From: Methylophaga sp. OBS1
GTDB lineage: Bacteria; Pseudomonadota; Gammaproteobacteria; Nitrosococcales; Methylophagaceae
Direction: 5' to 3'
NCBI RefSeq assembly: GCF_026319365.1
Contig: NZ_JAPDMS010000003.1
Location: 186,001-250,000, forward strand
Length of the DNA: 64,000 bases
Positions 37,080-46,197 of the stretch are shown here, in pieces. Below the pieces are notes generated by a model. It had not been told where the DNA came from. It ran no database searches and worked only from the letters and a program-made list of their open reading frames with translations. The position numbers were made by a program, and so were the translations under genes. The stretch's first letter is position 1; each line of letters begins with the position of its first letter.

Positions 37080-39001
37080 CTGAGTAACTCCGTCTCGCTG
37101 ACAGGTTTACTGAAAAAGTATCCCTGCCCATAATCACAACCAATACCCAACAGAAACTCGCACTGCTCTTTTGTTTCCACCCCTTCGGCCACCACTTTCA
37201 GCCCCAGGCCTTCAGACATAGCCACAATGGCATTGATTAATTCCTTATTGGCCGGCTTGTCGAAAATCTCATTGACAAAACTGCGGTCAATTTTCAGGAC
37301 ATCAAAGGGATAACTGCGCAGATAACTCAGCGAAGAATAGCCGGTACCGAAGTCATCCATTGCCAGTGTCACGCCCATCTGGTGCAATGCTTCCAGTGTT
37401 TCCTTGACTACTGATGAGCCTCCCAGCAGCACCCCCTCCGTGATCTCCAGTTCTATGTTGGAAGGGCGGATTTGATATTGACGGATTAACTGGTTGAGAC
37501 TGTCAACCAGACCAAAGTCGCGAAACTGCACTGGCGACAGATTAATCGCCATTCGGAAATGCGGTTTACTCAGTTGAATCTGCGCCAGCACTTTCATCGC
37601 CTGTTCCAGCACATAGCGGCCGATAGGCAAAATCAAACTGCTTTGTTCCGCCACCGGTATAAACTCTTCCGGTGACACCTGCCCCAACACCGGGTTATGC
37701 CAACGTAACAGGGCCTCCGCACCATTGATACCGTGGTCCTGCAGAGCCACCTGTGGCTGATACATCAGGTTCAGTTCCCCTCTCTCCAACGCTGAATGCA
37801 GTTGCTCCTCAATGGTGAAACGGCGAGTGACATCCAGGTTCATCGCCCGGGTGAAATAGCTGCAGCTATTGCGACCACTCTCTTTGGCGTGAAACATGGC
37901 AGAATCAGCGTTTCGTAAAAGCTCCGTCGCGGTAGTGCCATCATTGGGATAAATGGCCACCCCGATACTGGCCGTCAACAACATCTCGCGCTGATCAATA
38001 ACGAACGGTCTTCTGAACAGCGCTTTGACGGCTTCAATCATCGCGGGTAATGCATCGCGCTGTGACGTTTGATGCTGAATGATAATAAATTCGTCTCCGC
38101 CCAGACGGCCCAGTATCTGTTCGGTACTGAGTACTTCTTTGAGGCGGGTGACGAGTTGCTGCAGTAGCCGGTCTCCGGTGTCATGTCCCAGCGAATCATT
38201 AATTTTCTTGAAGTGATCCAGATCCAGCATCAGTACCGCGACGTGTTCACTGGCTTTTTTGGCGACCTTGATCATCGATTCCAGATTTTCCAGTGCACGA
38301 AAACGGTTGGGTAAATCCGTCAGCGGGTCATAATAGGCAAGATGCAGAATCTCCTCTTCCTGCGCGCGCGACTGAGTGATATCGGAAATCACTGAAATAA
38401 AGCCCGTCAATGCGCCATCACGATCACGCTGGTAATCCCAACTGACCTCCAGTATTCGCTCCTGCCCGCTGCGGGTCTGATTTCGACTGATAATCGTTTC
38501 CGGAGCCGGTTGTTGTCTGAGCAGATAAAAAAAGTAATCCTGCATCTGTTTCTGATCGTGCTGATTAACCTGAAAGTCCCAGATGTGATAGCCAACCAGA
38601 GAACCGTTGGGATAGCCCAGAATTTTGTGGTGACCGGGATTACTGTATGTGATTCGACCCTCAAGATCATTTTCCTGGATACCGTCTGGAATGGTGTCGA
38701 GTATGAGGTTGAGACGTTGCTGATTGTTGCGAAGCGCATTGATGAGCTCAACCTGACGCCGGAAGTAATATTGACCGAGGACAAACACCAGAATCGAGGT
38801 GATAAGAACAAAGAACAGACCTTTCCAGGTCTGCAATGCAGAGAGCATATTCTTACTCAGCGAGATGAGGTCAATTGCACGGTCAGAAAAAACAATCCAC
38901 AGTGCTGCGAACAAAGCATAAATCAGTGCGATTTTCAGCGCTGGCACCCAGGGCCGCTGTCTGTCACGCTCAGGGTGTTGCAATGCCGGGTGTTTTGCCA
39001 T
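37067..39001 (-). CDS. Membrane PAS-GGDEF-EAL cyclic-di-GMP protein
   Basis: A 644-residue protein with two N-terminal membrane helices (about 22-40 and 61-80) separated by a short loop, a PAS domain (about 92-212), a GGDEF domain with intact RLGGDEF (299-305) and an EAL domain with intact GAEALLRW (Glu429) and DDFGTGYSSL. Both synthase and phosphodiesterase motifs look functional, so it may be bifunctional or mainly one activity. The EAL domain ends with the usual YGQGYFFSKP motif. It converges on the hybrid kinase gene, with which it shares 13 bp at the 3' ends. The short periplasmic loop makes external sensing less likely than PAS-based sensing. Confidence 0.92.
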   Translation of the reverse strand: MAKHPALQHPERDRQRPWVPALKIALIYALFAALWIVFSDRAIDLISLSKNMLSALQTWKGLFFVLITSILVFVLGQYYFRRQVELINALRNNQQRLNLILDTIPDGIQENDLEGRITYSNPGHHKILGYPNGSLVGYHIWDFQVNQHDQKQMQDYFFYLLRQQPAPETIISRNQTRSGQERILEVSWDYQRDRDGALTGFISVISDITQSRAQEEEILHLAYYDPLTDLPNRFRALENLESMIKVAKKASEHVAVLMLDLDHFKKINDSLGHDTGDRLLQQLVTRLKEVLSTEQILGRLGGDEFIIIQHQTSQRDALPAMIEAVKALFRRPFVIDQREMLLTASIGVAIYPNDGTTATELLRNADSAMFHAKESGRNSCSYFTRAMNLDVTRRFTIEEQLHSALERGELNLMYQPQVALQDHGINGAEALLRWHNPVLGQVSPEEFIPVAEQSSLILPIGRYVLEQAMKVLAQIQLSKPHFRMAINLSPVQFRDFGLVDSLNQLIRQYQIRPSNIELEITEGVLLGGSSVVKETLEALHQMGVTLAMDDFGTGYSSLSYLRSYPFDVLKIDRSFVNEIFDKPANKELINAIVAMSEGLGLKVVAEGVETKEQCEFLLGIGCDYGQGYFFSKPVSETELLSQLG

Positions 39002-39107
39002 GTCTGAATCCTTGACTTTTGCGTTGATGATAACGAACTGACCGCTGTTATCTATGGCTGGATTCTACAACGTCTTTGCTAAGAATAGGTTCACAGATTT
39101 CAGACAC

Positions 39108-39134
39108 AAAAAAGCCCGAATAATTCGGGCTTTT
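39108..39134 (-). terminator. Rho-independent terminator after tRNA-Leu
   Basis: Read on the minus strand: AAAAGCCCGAA, a short TTA-type loop, TTCGGGC and six T residues. It starts 7 bp past the CCA end of tRNA-Leu and ends the long minus-strand run from carA. Confidence 0.9.
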
Positions 39135-39140
39135 GAGATT

Positions 39141-39226
39141 TGGTACCGACGGGCGGAGTCGAACCGCCACGGGCTATGCCCACCACCCCCTCAAGATGGC
39201 GTGTCTACCAATTTCACCACGTCGGC
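39141..39226 (-). tRNA. tRNA-Leu (anticodon GAG)
   Basis: An 86-nt class II tRNA on the minus strand. The acceptor stem is GCCGACG with CGTCGGT, the D-arm GTGGTGAAATTGGTAGACAC is leucine-like, and the anticodon arm CCATC-TTGAGGG-GGTGG places GAG at positions 34-36. A long variable arm (TGGGCATAGCCCG type) is present and CCA is encoded. It lies 16 bp after secG, a common gammaproteobacterial arrangement. Confidence 0.96.
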
Positions 39227-39242
39227 TTTGAAAGCGGGTATT

Positions 39243-39575
39243 TTACGGTAATTCCGGTAAATCTGCAGGCGTTTGTTCCTGAGTTTGTTCTACCGGTACC
39301 GACTCAGTCACACTCTTGGCTTGTTCCGGTCTGTCGACGGAGAAATAAGCTAGCGTCAAACTGGTCGCAAAGAAAATCGCTGCCAGTACTGCACTGCTGC
39401 GACTCAGGAAGGAAGCAGAACCACGACTGCCAAACAGGCTGCCGGAAGCACCACCACCGCTGGCGCCGCCACCGAATGCCGCACCGGCATCAGCGCCTTT
39501 ACCGTGCTGGATCAGTACCAGACCGACCAACATCAGACAGACAATAATATGTATCGTCAAAATTAAAGCGTGCAT
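39243..39575 (-). CDS. secG: Protein translocase subunit SecG
   Basis: A 110-residue inner-membrane subunit of SecYEG. Two hydrophobic helices (about 5-22 and 52-70) flank a glycine/alanine-rich loop containing GKGADAGAAFGGGASG, the usual SecG hallmark. A proline- and glutamine-rich tail ends the protein. It lies 4 bp after tpiA and immediately before tRNA-Leu, the classic order. Confidence 0.96.
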   Translation of the reverse strand: MHALILTIHIIVCLMLVGLVLIQHGKGADAGAAFGGGASGGGASGSLFGSRGSASFLSRSSAVLAAIFFATSLTLAYFSVDRPEQAKSVTESVPVEQTQEQTPADLPELP

Positions 39576-39579
39576 GTAG

Positions 39580-40365
39580 TTAACCTAATTTTAAAACTGC
39601 GGCCTGACAGATTTTGACAAACTCATCAGCGTGTAGCGATCCGCCACCGACCAGTCCACCATCTACATCAGGTTGTAAGAACAATGGCGCAGCATTATCA
39701 CTGTTTATGCTGCCGCCGTAAAGTATTCTCAAGTTCTGCGCGATTTTCGCATCATGGCTGGCAACGCGCTGACGCATGAAATGATGCACATCCTGAGCCC
39801 ACTCAGGGGTGGCTGATCGACCGGTACCGATTGCCCACACCGGTTCATAGGCAAGCACCGTATGCGCAAGCCCTTTGACGCCGGAATAGGCTATGACGGT
39901 ATCGAGCAGACGCGCCACGACTTCTTCAGTGCGGCCCACAGCATGCTCATCCGGGCTTTCTCCGATGCAGATAATCGGGGTGATACCTTCACGAACCGCC
40001 ATTTCATATTTTTCAGCAACAATGCGATCCAGCACCCGCTGGTCCAAATCCAACTCGGCGTAGAGACAACGCCGTTCTGAATGGCCGATCAACACATAGT
40101 GACATCCAAAGTCAGCCAGCATCGCCGCCGAGATTTCACCAGTGTAAGCACCTTGCTTGAACTGGGACAGATTCTGGGTCCCCCAGTAAAGCCCGGTCCC
40201 GCTCAGCGTCTGTTGCACTTGTTGCAGGTAAACCGCGGGCGGAAACAAAGCCACATCGACAGAAGCAAAACTCTCAGCCTGGGCAAGAATACCCGTCAGT
40301 AAGGCTTTGTTACTCTCGCTAGAGCCGTTCATTTTCCAATTACCAGCAATTAGCGGCTTACGCAC
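39580..40365 (-). CDS. tpiA: Triosephosphate isomerase
   Basis: A 261-residue TIM-barrel enzyme that interconverts dihydroxyacetone phosphate and glyceraldehyde 3-phosphate. Catalytic residues are Lys11 in AGNWKMNG, His95 in LIGHSERR and Glu174 in AYEPVWAIGTG; LYGGSINSDNA and GLVGGGSL form the phosphate site. The start codon is GTG (40363-40365), with GAGA about 8 bp upstream. A 131-bp gap separates it from glmM, so it may have its own promoter. Confidence 0.98.
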   Translation of the reverse strand: MRKPLIAGNWKMNGSSESNKALLTGILAQAESFASVDVALFPPAVYLQQVQQTLSGTGLYWGTQNLSQFKQGAYTGEISAAMLADFGCHYVLIGHSERRCLYAELDLDQRVLDRIVAEKYEMAVREGITPIICIGESPDEHAVGRTEEVVARLLDTVIAYSGVKGLAHTVLAYEPVWAIGTGRSATPEWAQDVHHFMRQRVASHDAKIAQNLRILYGGSINSDNAAPLFLQPDVDGGLVGGGSLHADEFVKICQAAVLKLG

Positions 40366-40496
40366 GAATACGGTCTCTCGAAAGTAAAAACAGAAATGAA
40401 TGCGCCCCGGTTAGCACTGCTAATCCTCTGCAGTCCGGGCTGTGCAATAAGTCCATTCATTGTATAACAATTCTTGGTCAGCAAAAACCTGAAAGG

Positions 40497-41843
40497 TCAG
40501 GCTTTGAGTACCTTCTCAATCACATCGGCGAGTTGCTGCGCCAATTGTTTGGTCAGCGGCGCATCGCGACCTTCGACCATAACCCGGATCACCGGCTCGG
40601 TGCCGGAAGGTCTCAATAATACCCGGCCATCACTGCCCAGTTGTTTTTCGACTTCGGCCACCGCGTCGCTAATATCCGGATTGGCATCAATGTCGACCAT
40701 CTTCTCCACCCGCACATTGATCAACTGCTGCGGATACTTGGTGACCACCGAGCGCAGTGAATGCAGACTATTACCGGTCTGCTGAATTTCAGCCAGCACC
40801 TGCAGGGCGGCAACGATACCATCACCGGTTGTAGTCTTATCAAGACAGATAATGTGGCCTGATGCTTCGCCGCCAATCTGACCGCCCACTTGCTGCAGCA
40901 TTTCCATCACATAGCGGTCACCGACTTTGGCACGGTGCAGCGACATATCGTATTCGGCCAGCGCATGTTCCAACCCCAGATTGGTCATCTGAGTGCCGAC
41001 GACATCGGTATGCTTGTCGCCACTACGTTGACGGGCACGGGCAATAATAAACAGCAGTTCATCGCCATCGACGATTTCACCACGGTGATCGACCATGATG
41101 ATGCGATCTCCATCGCCATCGAGGGCGATGCCCAGATCCGCTTTATTCTTCAGCACAGCCTGCTGCAGCAATCGAGGCTCGGTAGATCCGCAGTTCTGAT
41201 TGATATTAAGTCCATCGGGTTCCGCCCCCATCACCACGACTTCGGCGCCAAGCTCTCGAAACACATCCGGTGCCACGTGATACGTGGCACCATTGGCGCA
41301 ATCAACGACAATTTTGAGTTTGCTCAGATCGACGCCACTGGGAATGGTGCTCTTGCAGAATTCTATGTAGCGTCCGGCCGCATCACCGATACGGTGAGCT
41401 TTACCCAGTCGGATCGACTCCACGGTTTGCAGTGGCTGCTCCAGCATCGCTTCGATTTCAAGTTCGATCTCATCCGGTAGCTTGGTGCCCTGGGCAGAAA
41501 AGAACTTGATACCGTTATCATGATAAGGGTTATGTGAAGCACTGATCACGATACCAGCCTGGGCATGGAAGGTGCGCGTCAGATACGCCACTGCCGGCGT
41601 CGGCATTGGCCCAAGCAGGTAAATATCAACCCCTGCGGCAGATAAGCCGGCCTGCAATGCAGACTCAAACATGTAACCGGAGATTCGGGTGTCTTTACCA
41701 ATAATCACACGGCTGTTTTTGCCGTTCGCCAGTACCCTACCCACAGCCCAGCCGAGCTTGAGCACAAAATCGGGGGTCACCACCCCATCACCGACCCGAC
41801 CACGTATACCGTCGGTGCCGAAATAACGTCTTTGTTTAGTCAA
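40497..41843 (-). CDS. glmM: Phosphoglucosamine mutase
   Basis: GlmM converts glucosamine 6-phosphate to glucosamine 1-phosphate for UDP-GlcNAc, and so for peptidoglycan and lipopolysaccharide. The 448-residue protein has the phosphoserine loop ISASHNP (Ser103), the metal loop DGDGDR and the C-terminal phosphate-binding [12 protein letters not shown]. The only start that gives the normal N-terminus ([14 protein letters not shown]) is a TTG at 41843, inside the last codons of folP (8-bp overlap), with AGGTAGAAG upstream. This implies coupling to folP. Confidence 0.96.
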   Translation of the reverse strand: MTKQRRYFGTDGIRGRVGDGVVTPDFVLKLGWAVGRVLANGKNSRVIIGKDTRISGYMFESALQAGLSAAGVDIYLLGPMPTPAVAYLTRTFHAQAGIVISASHNPYHDNGIKFFSAQGTKLPDEIELEIEAMLEQPLQTVESIRLGKAHRIGDAAGRYIEFCKSTIPSGVDLSKLKIVVDCANGATYHVAPDVFRELGAEVVVMGAEPDGLNINQNCGSTEPRLLQQAVLKNKADLGIALDGDGDRIIMVDHRGEIVDGDELLFIIARARQRSGDKHTDVVGTQMTNLGLEHALAEYDMSLHRAKVGDRYVMEMLQQVGGQIGGEASGHIICLDKTTTGDGIVAALQVLAEIQQTGNSLHSLRSVVTKYPQQLINVRVEKMVDIDANPDISDAVAEVEKQLGSDGRVLLRPSGTEPVIRVMVEGRDAPLTKQLAQQLADVIEKVLKA

Positions 41844-42675
41844 AATCTTCTACCTGCTGCACATGTTGTGTCAGTTTCACTGCCTGTGCGGTCTCACGCA
41901 CATCATGTGTTCTTATCAGTTTAGCGCCTTGCCACACAGCAATGGAAGCCAGTGCCAGGCTGCCAGCGAGGCGTTCTTTGACATCCACTTTGAGCATATC
42001 GCCGATGATCGATTTGCGTGATACCCCCACCAGCACCGGATACGGCAGTGCCGTCAATCTCGACAGATGTTTCATCAACCGTAAATTATGCCGTGCTCTT
42101 TTTCCGAAACCAAACCCGGGATCGAGCATAATCCGCTCAGCCGGGATGCCCGCCTGTTCACAGACTGAAACCCGTTCCAGTAGAAAAGCTTCGACTTCAC
42201 TGACCACATCCTGATAGTCCGGTTCTTTCTGCATGGTCTGAGGCGTACCCTGCATGTGCATCAGACAAACCGGCACCTTAAGTTCCGCAGCGGCTTGTAA
42301 AGCACCTTCTCCGCGCAGTGCATTGACATCGTTAATCAGACCGGCACCGACAGCAACCGCTGCGCGCATCACCTCGGCCTTCATGGTATCGATGGAAATG
42401 GGCACATTGAGCTCTGAACTGATGGCTTCAATTACCGGTGCAATCCGGTCGATTTCTTCCTGTTCTTGAACCGGCGTTGAACCGGGCCGGGTCGATTCGC
42501 CACCAATATCAAGGATATCGGCGCCGTCTTCGACCAGTTTTATGGCTTGACGTATTGCTGCATCGCGTGAAAAAAATTTACCCCCGTCCGAGAAGGAGTC
42601 GGGGGTCACATTGACGATGCCCATAATGCGGGGAGCGGACAAGTCCAGAGACTTGCCCGCACAATCAAACAGCAT
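41836..42675 (-). CDS. folP: Dihydropteroate synthase
   Basis: A 279-residue TIM-barrel enzyme that joins p-aminobenzoate to dihydropterin pyrophosphate in folate synthesis; it is the sulfonamide target. Signature text is [16 protein letters not shown] and [12 protein letters not shown], with [11 protein letters not shown] and [13 protein letters not shown] later. The ATG at 42675 follows an AGGA site by about 10 bp; the codon before it is TTG. It lies between ftsH and glmM, the order found in E. coli. Confidence 0.97.
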   Translation of the reverse strand: MLFDCAGKSLDLSAPRIMGIVNVTPDSFSDGGKFFSRDAAIRQAIKLVEDGADILDIGGESTRPGSTPVQEQEEIDRIAPVIEAISSELNVPISIDTMKAEVMRAAVAVGAGLINDVNALRGEGALQAAAELKVPVCLMHMQGTPQTMQKEPDYQDVVSEVEAFLLERVSVCEQAGIPAERIMLDPGFGFGKRARHNLRLMKHLSRLTALPYPVLVGVSRKSIIGDMLKVDVKERLAGSLALASIAVWQGAKLIRTHDVRETAQAVKLTQHVQQVEDFD

Positions 42676-42689
42676 CAATAACAGTCCTT

Positions 42690-44600
42690 TTAGTGCAGTT
42701 GATCAGCCGGTTTGCCGGAAGTTGCCTGCTCATCATCAGACTCCGCTGTGGCAGACGGCGGCGTATTGGAGCGGTCATTCCAGTCTTTCGGTTCACCCGG
42801 TTCACGGCCTTCCATGATGGCATCGATCTGATCACTGTCGATGGTTTCGTATTTCATTAACAGCTGCGCCATCTTGTGCAGCTTGTCCATGTTTTCATCC
42901 AGCAGGGTCTGGGCACGCTGATAGTTACGGTTAATGACCGCGCGCACATCCTCGTCGATCTGCTTCGCAGTCAGATCCGACATTGCTTTATGTTGGGTCA
43001 CGCTGCGGCCCAGGAACACTTCACCTTCATCTTCACCGTAGGACATCGGCCCCATATTGTCGGACAGGCCCCACTTGGTGACCATATTATGCGCCAGCTC
43101 TGTCGCCCGCTGAATATCATTCGAGGCGCCGGTCGTGACGGCTTCCGGGCCGAAGATCATTTCTTCTGCCAGACGGCCGCCATAGAGACTGGAGATCTGA
43201 CTTTCCAGTTGTTGCTTGGTGAAGCTGTATTTATCCTCGGTCGGCAGGAACATGGTCACACCCAGGGCGCGACCACGTGGAATGATACTGACCTTGTAGA
43301 CCGGATCATGACCCGGCACCAAGCGACCGACAATGGCATGACCGGCTTCGTGGTAGGCAGTCAGTTCTTTTTCTTTGTCGCTCATGACCATGGAGCGGCG
43401 CTCTGCGCCCATCATGATCTTATCTTTGGCCAGTTCCAGTTCTTCCATACCGACCAGACGCTTATTGGCACGCGCGGCAAACAAGGCTGCCTCATTGACC
43501 AGGTTCGCCAGGTCGGCACCGGAAAATCCGGGGGTGCCACGTGCAATCACACGGGCTTCCACATCCTCAGCCGCGGGTACTTTGCGCAGGTGAACGTTGA
43601 TGATTTGCTCACGACCACGGATATCAGGCAGTGGCACCACCACTTGACGGTCAAAACGACCTGGACGCAGCAAGGCCGGATCGAGTACGTCTGGACGGTT
43701 AGTTGCGGCAATAACAATCACGCCCTCATTGCCTTCAAAACCATCCATTTCAACCAGCAACTGGTTCAGCGTCTGTTCGCGCTCGTCATTACCGCCGCCG
43801 AGACCGGCACCACGATGACGACCGACCGCATCAATTTCGTCAATAAAGATAATGCAGGGCGCATGCTTTTTAGCCTGTTCGAACATGTCACGAACACGCG
43901 AGGCACCCACACCGACGAACATCTCAACGAAGTCAGAACCGGAAATGGTGAAGAACGGGACTTTCGCTTCACCAGCAATGGCCTTGGCCAACAGGGTTTT
44001 ACCGGTACCGGGTGAGCCCACCATCAAAATACCGCGTGGAATACGACCACCCAGTTTCTGGAATTTGCTTGGATCGCGCAGGAAGTCGACCAGTTCAGCC
44101 ACTTCTTCTTTGGCTTCCTCGACGCCGGCAACATCTTTAAATGTCACCTTCACCTGGTCATCACTGAGCATGCGGGCTTTGCTTTTACCGAATGACATCG
44201 GATTTTTGCCGCCACCGCCCTGCATTTGACGCATGAAGAAAATCCACACGGCAATCAGCAGCAGCATCGGGAACCAGGAGATAAAGATCTGCATCAGCAG
44301 ACTGGTTTTCTCGACCGGTTCAGCCTGAATGCTGACACCGTTATCCAGCAGGTCACCAATCAGGCCCGGATCATAATCCGGACTGTAGGTGATGAACTTA
44401 CTGCCATCAGTGAGCTTACCCTGGATTTCCCGACCCTGAATTTCGACATTGGACACACCGCCATTTTTGACGTTGCTGATAAAGGTCGAGTAATCCATTT
44501 CATTGGACGAACTGCTTTGCGGGCCAAAATTGTTAAACACAGACATCAGCACAATGGCGATGACAACCCACAAAACAATATTTTTCATCATGTCATTCAA
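42690..44600 (-). CDS. ftsH: ATP-dependent zinc metalloprotease FtsH
   Basis: The membrane-bound AAA+ protease that degrades misassembled membrane proteins and short-lived regulators such as LpxC. Two N-terminal membrane helices (about 8-24 and 103-123) flank a periplasmic domain. The AAA module has Walker A GSPGTGKT (195-202), Walker [12 protein letters not shown] and the second-region-of-homology arginine finger in LLRPGRFDR. The protease has HEAGH (417-421). Walker A carries Ser where Pro is usual (GPPGTGKT). The 636-residue length is normal. The start may be at the ATG at 44591 instead, which aligns with E. coli FtsH. Confidence 0.97.
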   Translation of the reverse strand: MNDMMKNIVLWVVIAIVLMSVFNNFGPQSSSSNEMDYSTFISNVKNGGVSNVEIQGREIQGKLTDGSKFITYSPDYDPGLIGDLLDNGVSIQAEPVEKTSLLMQIFISWFPMLLLIAVWIFFMRQMQGGGGKNPMSFGKSKARMLSDDQVKVTFKDVAGVEEAKEEVAELVDFLRDPSKFQKLGGRIPRGILMVGSPGTGKTLLAKAIAGEAKVPFFTISGSDFVEMFVGVGASRVRDMFEQAKKHAPCIIFIDEIDAVGRHRGAGLGGGNDEREQTLNQLLVEMDGFEGNEGVIVIAATNRPDVLDPALLRPGRFDRQVVVPLPDIRGREQIINVHLRKVPAAEDVEARVIARGTPGFSGADLANLVNEAALFAARANKRLVGMEELELAKDKIMMGAERRSMVMSDKEKELTAYHEAGHAIVGRLVPGHDPVYKVSIIPRGRALGVTMFLPTEDKYSFTKQQLESQISSLYGGRLAEEMIFGPEAVTTGASNDIQRATELAHNMVTKWGLSDNMGPMSYGEDEGEVFLGRSVTQHKAMSDLTAKQIDEDVRAVINRNYQRAQTLLDENMDKLHKMAQLLMKYETIDSDQIDAIMEGREPGEPKDWNDRSNTPPSATAESDDEQATSGKPADQLH

Positions 44601-44629
44601 TGTTTGGTACCTCTGGTTACCATTAAACG

Positions 44630-45247
44630 CTATTTTAGGCCGCGACCAAGCAGGTAGACTTCACGACTCCTCGCTCTGGACGCATCAGGCTTGCGGGTGA
44701 CGACTTTATTGAAGCTGTCCCGCATCGCCTTGAGAAATTCATCAAAGCCTTCGCCCTGAAACACTTTGACCAGAAAACTGCCCTGTTTACTCAGATTGGT
44801 GACGGCAAAATCCAGTGCCAGTTCCACCAGATGCATGCTGGCCGGCTGATCAATTGATCCTACCCCTGTCATATTGGGGGCCATATCCGATAAAACAAGG
44901 TCTATCTGTCGACCATCAAGTACCTTATTGAGTTCATCGAGCACTTCGTCTTCGCGAAAGTCACCCTGAATAAAGTGAACACCGGTCAGCGGCGTCATTT
45001 CGAGGATGTCCAGAGCAACCACAGTGCCTTTGTCACCAACCTTGCCCAGCGCATAATCCGACCAACCACCGGGCGCCGCGCCCAGATCAACTACGCTCAT
45101 GCCCGGTTTGATCAGCTTGTCCTTGTTATCGATTTCTTCCAGCTTGAAAGTGGCACGCGAACGGTGGCCTGCCTGCTGGGCTTTTTTGACATACTGGTCG
45201 TCAAAGTGTTCTTTGAGCCAGCCTTGACTGGATTTACTTCTGGCCAT
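44630..45247 (-). CDS. rlmE: 23S rRNA (uridine-2'-O)-methyltransferase RlmE
   Basis: A 205-residue SAM-dependent enzyme (FtsJ/RrmJ) that methylates U2552 in the ribosomal A-loop. It starts with the basic RNA-binding region [20 protein letters not shown] and has the SAM motif [16 protein letters not shown], catalytic Asp in [12 protein letters not shown] and a lysine in [12 protein letters not shown]. Length is as in E. coli. It precedes ftsH by 29 bp in the usual rlmE-ftsH order. Confidence 0.97.
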   Translation of the reverse strand: MARSKSSQGWLKEHFDDQYVKKAQQAGHRSRATFKLEEIDNKDKLIKPGMSVVDLGAAPGGWSDYALGKVGDKGTVVALDILEMTPLTGVHFIQGDFREDEVLDELNKVLDGRQIDLVLSDMAPNMTGVGSIDQPASMHLVELALDFAVTNLSKQGSFLVKVFQGEGFDEFLKAMRDSFNKVVTRKPDASRARSREVYLLGRGLK

Positions 45248-45250
45248 AAC

Positions 45251-45712
45251 TCAGGCTTCGTTGGCTGCTTCAGCACGTTTGTCTGAGGTTAATACCAACA
45301 TTAACCCAAACAGGCTCAACAGCAAATAGAGATTTTCACTCAGCTTATGCAGATCATTGAAACGTTCGATGTTGCTCCCCTGCTCCAGGCCCAGTTGTTT
45401 CAACGCCTGCATTTCCGGCTGGATAAAGCCGGCAAAGGCAAGACTCACCAGCAACATCAGCAGAATCAGCCAACTGCGCCAGTAACGGGGAAATGCCCGC
45501 ACACCGAAAATAAACAAACGGCTGATGAGCAGAATAGTCGCTGACACCACACCGATAATATTGACCGCATAAAACAGTTTGCCGGCATAATTGCCGGCAA
45601 TATGCACTTCCAGGTTGGCAAAGGCCATGGGCACGGCCAGATAGCCAATAGCCCAGAGACTGCCCACCCAGAGAGTGAGCAGTAAGCGTTCACCACTGTA
45701 ACCTGAAAACAT
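45251..45712 (-). CDS. DUF4149 membrane protein
   Basis: A 153-residue inner-membrane protein with four hydrophobic segments (about 8-30, 43-65, 76-98 and 127-145). It fits DUF4149, a family of unknown function. Conserved-looking text includes GERLLLTLWVGSLWAIGYLA and LHKLSENLYLLLSL. It lies between greA and rlmE with gaps of 8 and 3 bp, and takes the place where many enteric genomes carry yhbY on the opposite strand. Confidence 0.82.
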   Translation of the reverse strand: MFSGYSGERLLLTLWVGSLWAIGYLAVPMAFANLEVHIAGNYAGKLFYAVNIIGVVSATILLISRLFIFGVRAFPRYWRSWLILLMLLVSLAFAGFIQPEMQALKQLGLEQGSNIERFNDLHKLSENLYLLLSLFGLMLVLTSDKRAEAANEA

Positions 45713-45720
45713 CTTAGGAT

Positions 45721-46197
45721 TTAGCTCTCGTAGCTGATATCAACAATTTCATATTCGATATTACCGCCCGGTGCCTGCACTGTCACCACATCATCGATTT
45801 CCTTGCCGATCAGTGCACGGGCAATCGGTGACGAGACTGAAATCCGGTTCAGCTTAATATCAGACTCATAGTCACCTACTATCTGATATTTCACCTCAGC
45901 ATCGTTATCAATATTGAGCAAGGTGACGGTGACGCCGAAAACCACACGACCATCTTTGGGCAAAGAAGCCGGATCAATGATTTGTGATTGTGACAGCGTG
46001 CCTTCCAGTTCCTGAATACGGCCTTCAATAAAGCTCTGCTGTTCACGGGCAGCGTGATACTCGGCGTTTTCTTTCAGATCACCGTGCTCACGCGCTTCCG
46101 CGATCGCAGCCACGACCTGAGGCCGAGCTACCGTTTTCAGTTGTTTCAGTTCGTCCTTCAGTGCTTCGGCACCGCGCGAGGTAATAGGTACAGCCAT
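45721..46197 (-). CDS. greA: Transcription elongation factor GreA
   Basis: A 158-residue factor that rescues backtracked RNA polymerase by stimulating transcript cleavage. The N-terminal coiled coil (about 1-75) has the tip acidic residues in [19 protein letters not shown]; the C-terminal FKBP-like domain contains [18 protein letters not shown] and [14 protein letters not shown]. Start and carB stop overlap (TAATG), giving coupling. carAB-greA is a well-known order. Confidence 0.98.
   Translation of the reverse strand: MAVPITSRGAEALKDELKQLKTVARPQVVAAIAEAREHGDLKENAEYHAAREQQSFIEGRIQELEGTLSQSQIIDPASLPKDGRVVFGVTVTLLNIDNDAEVKYQIVGDYESDIKLNRISVSSPIARALIGKEIDDVVTVQAPGGNIEYEIVDISYES

Noticed and set aside
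42876..44015. 379-codon open frame opposite ftsH
   Set aside because: It lies wholly within the well-supported ftsH gene, with no recognisable motif.
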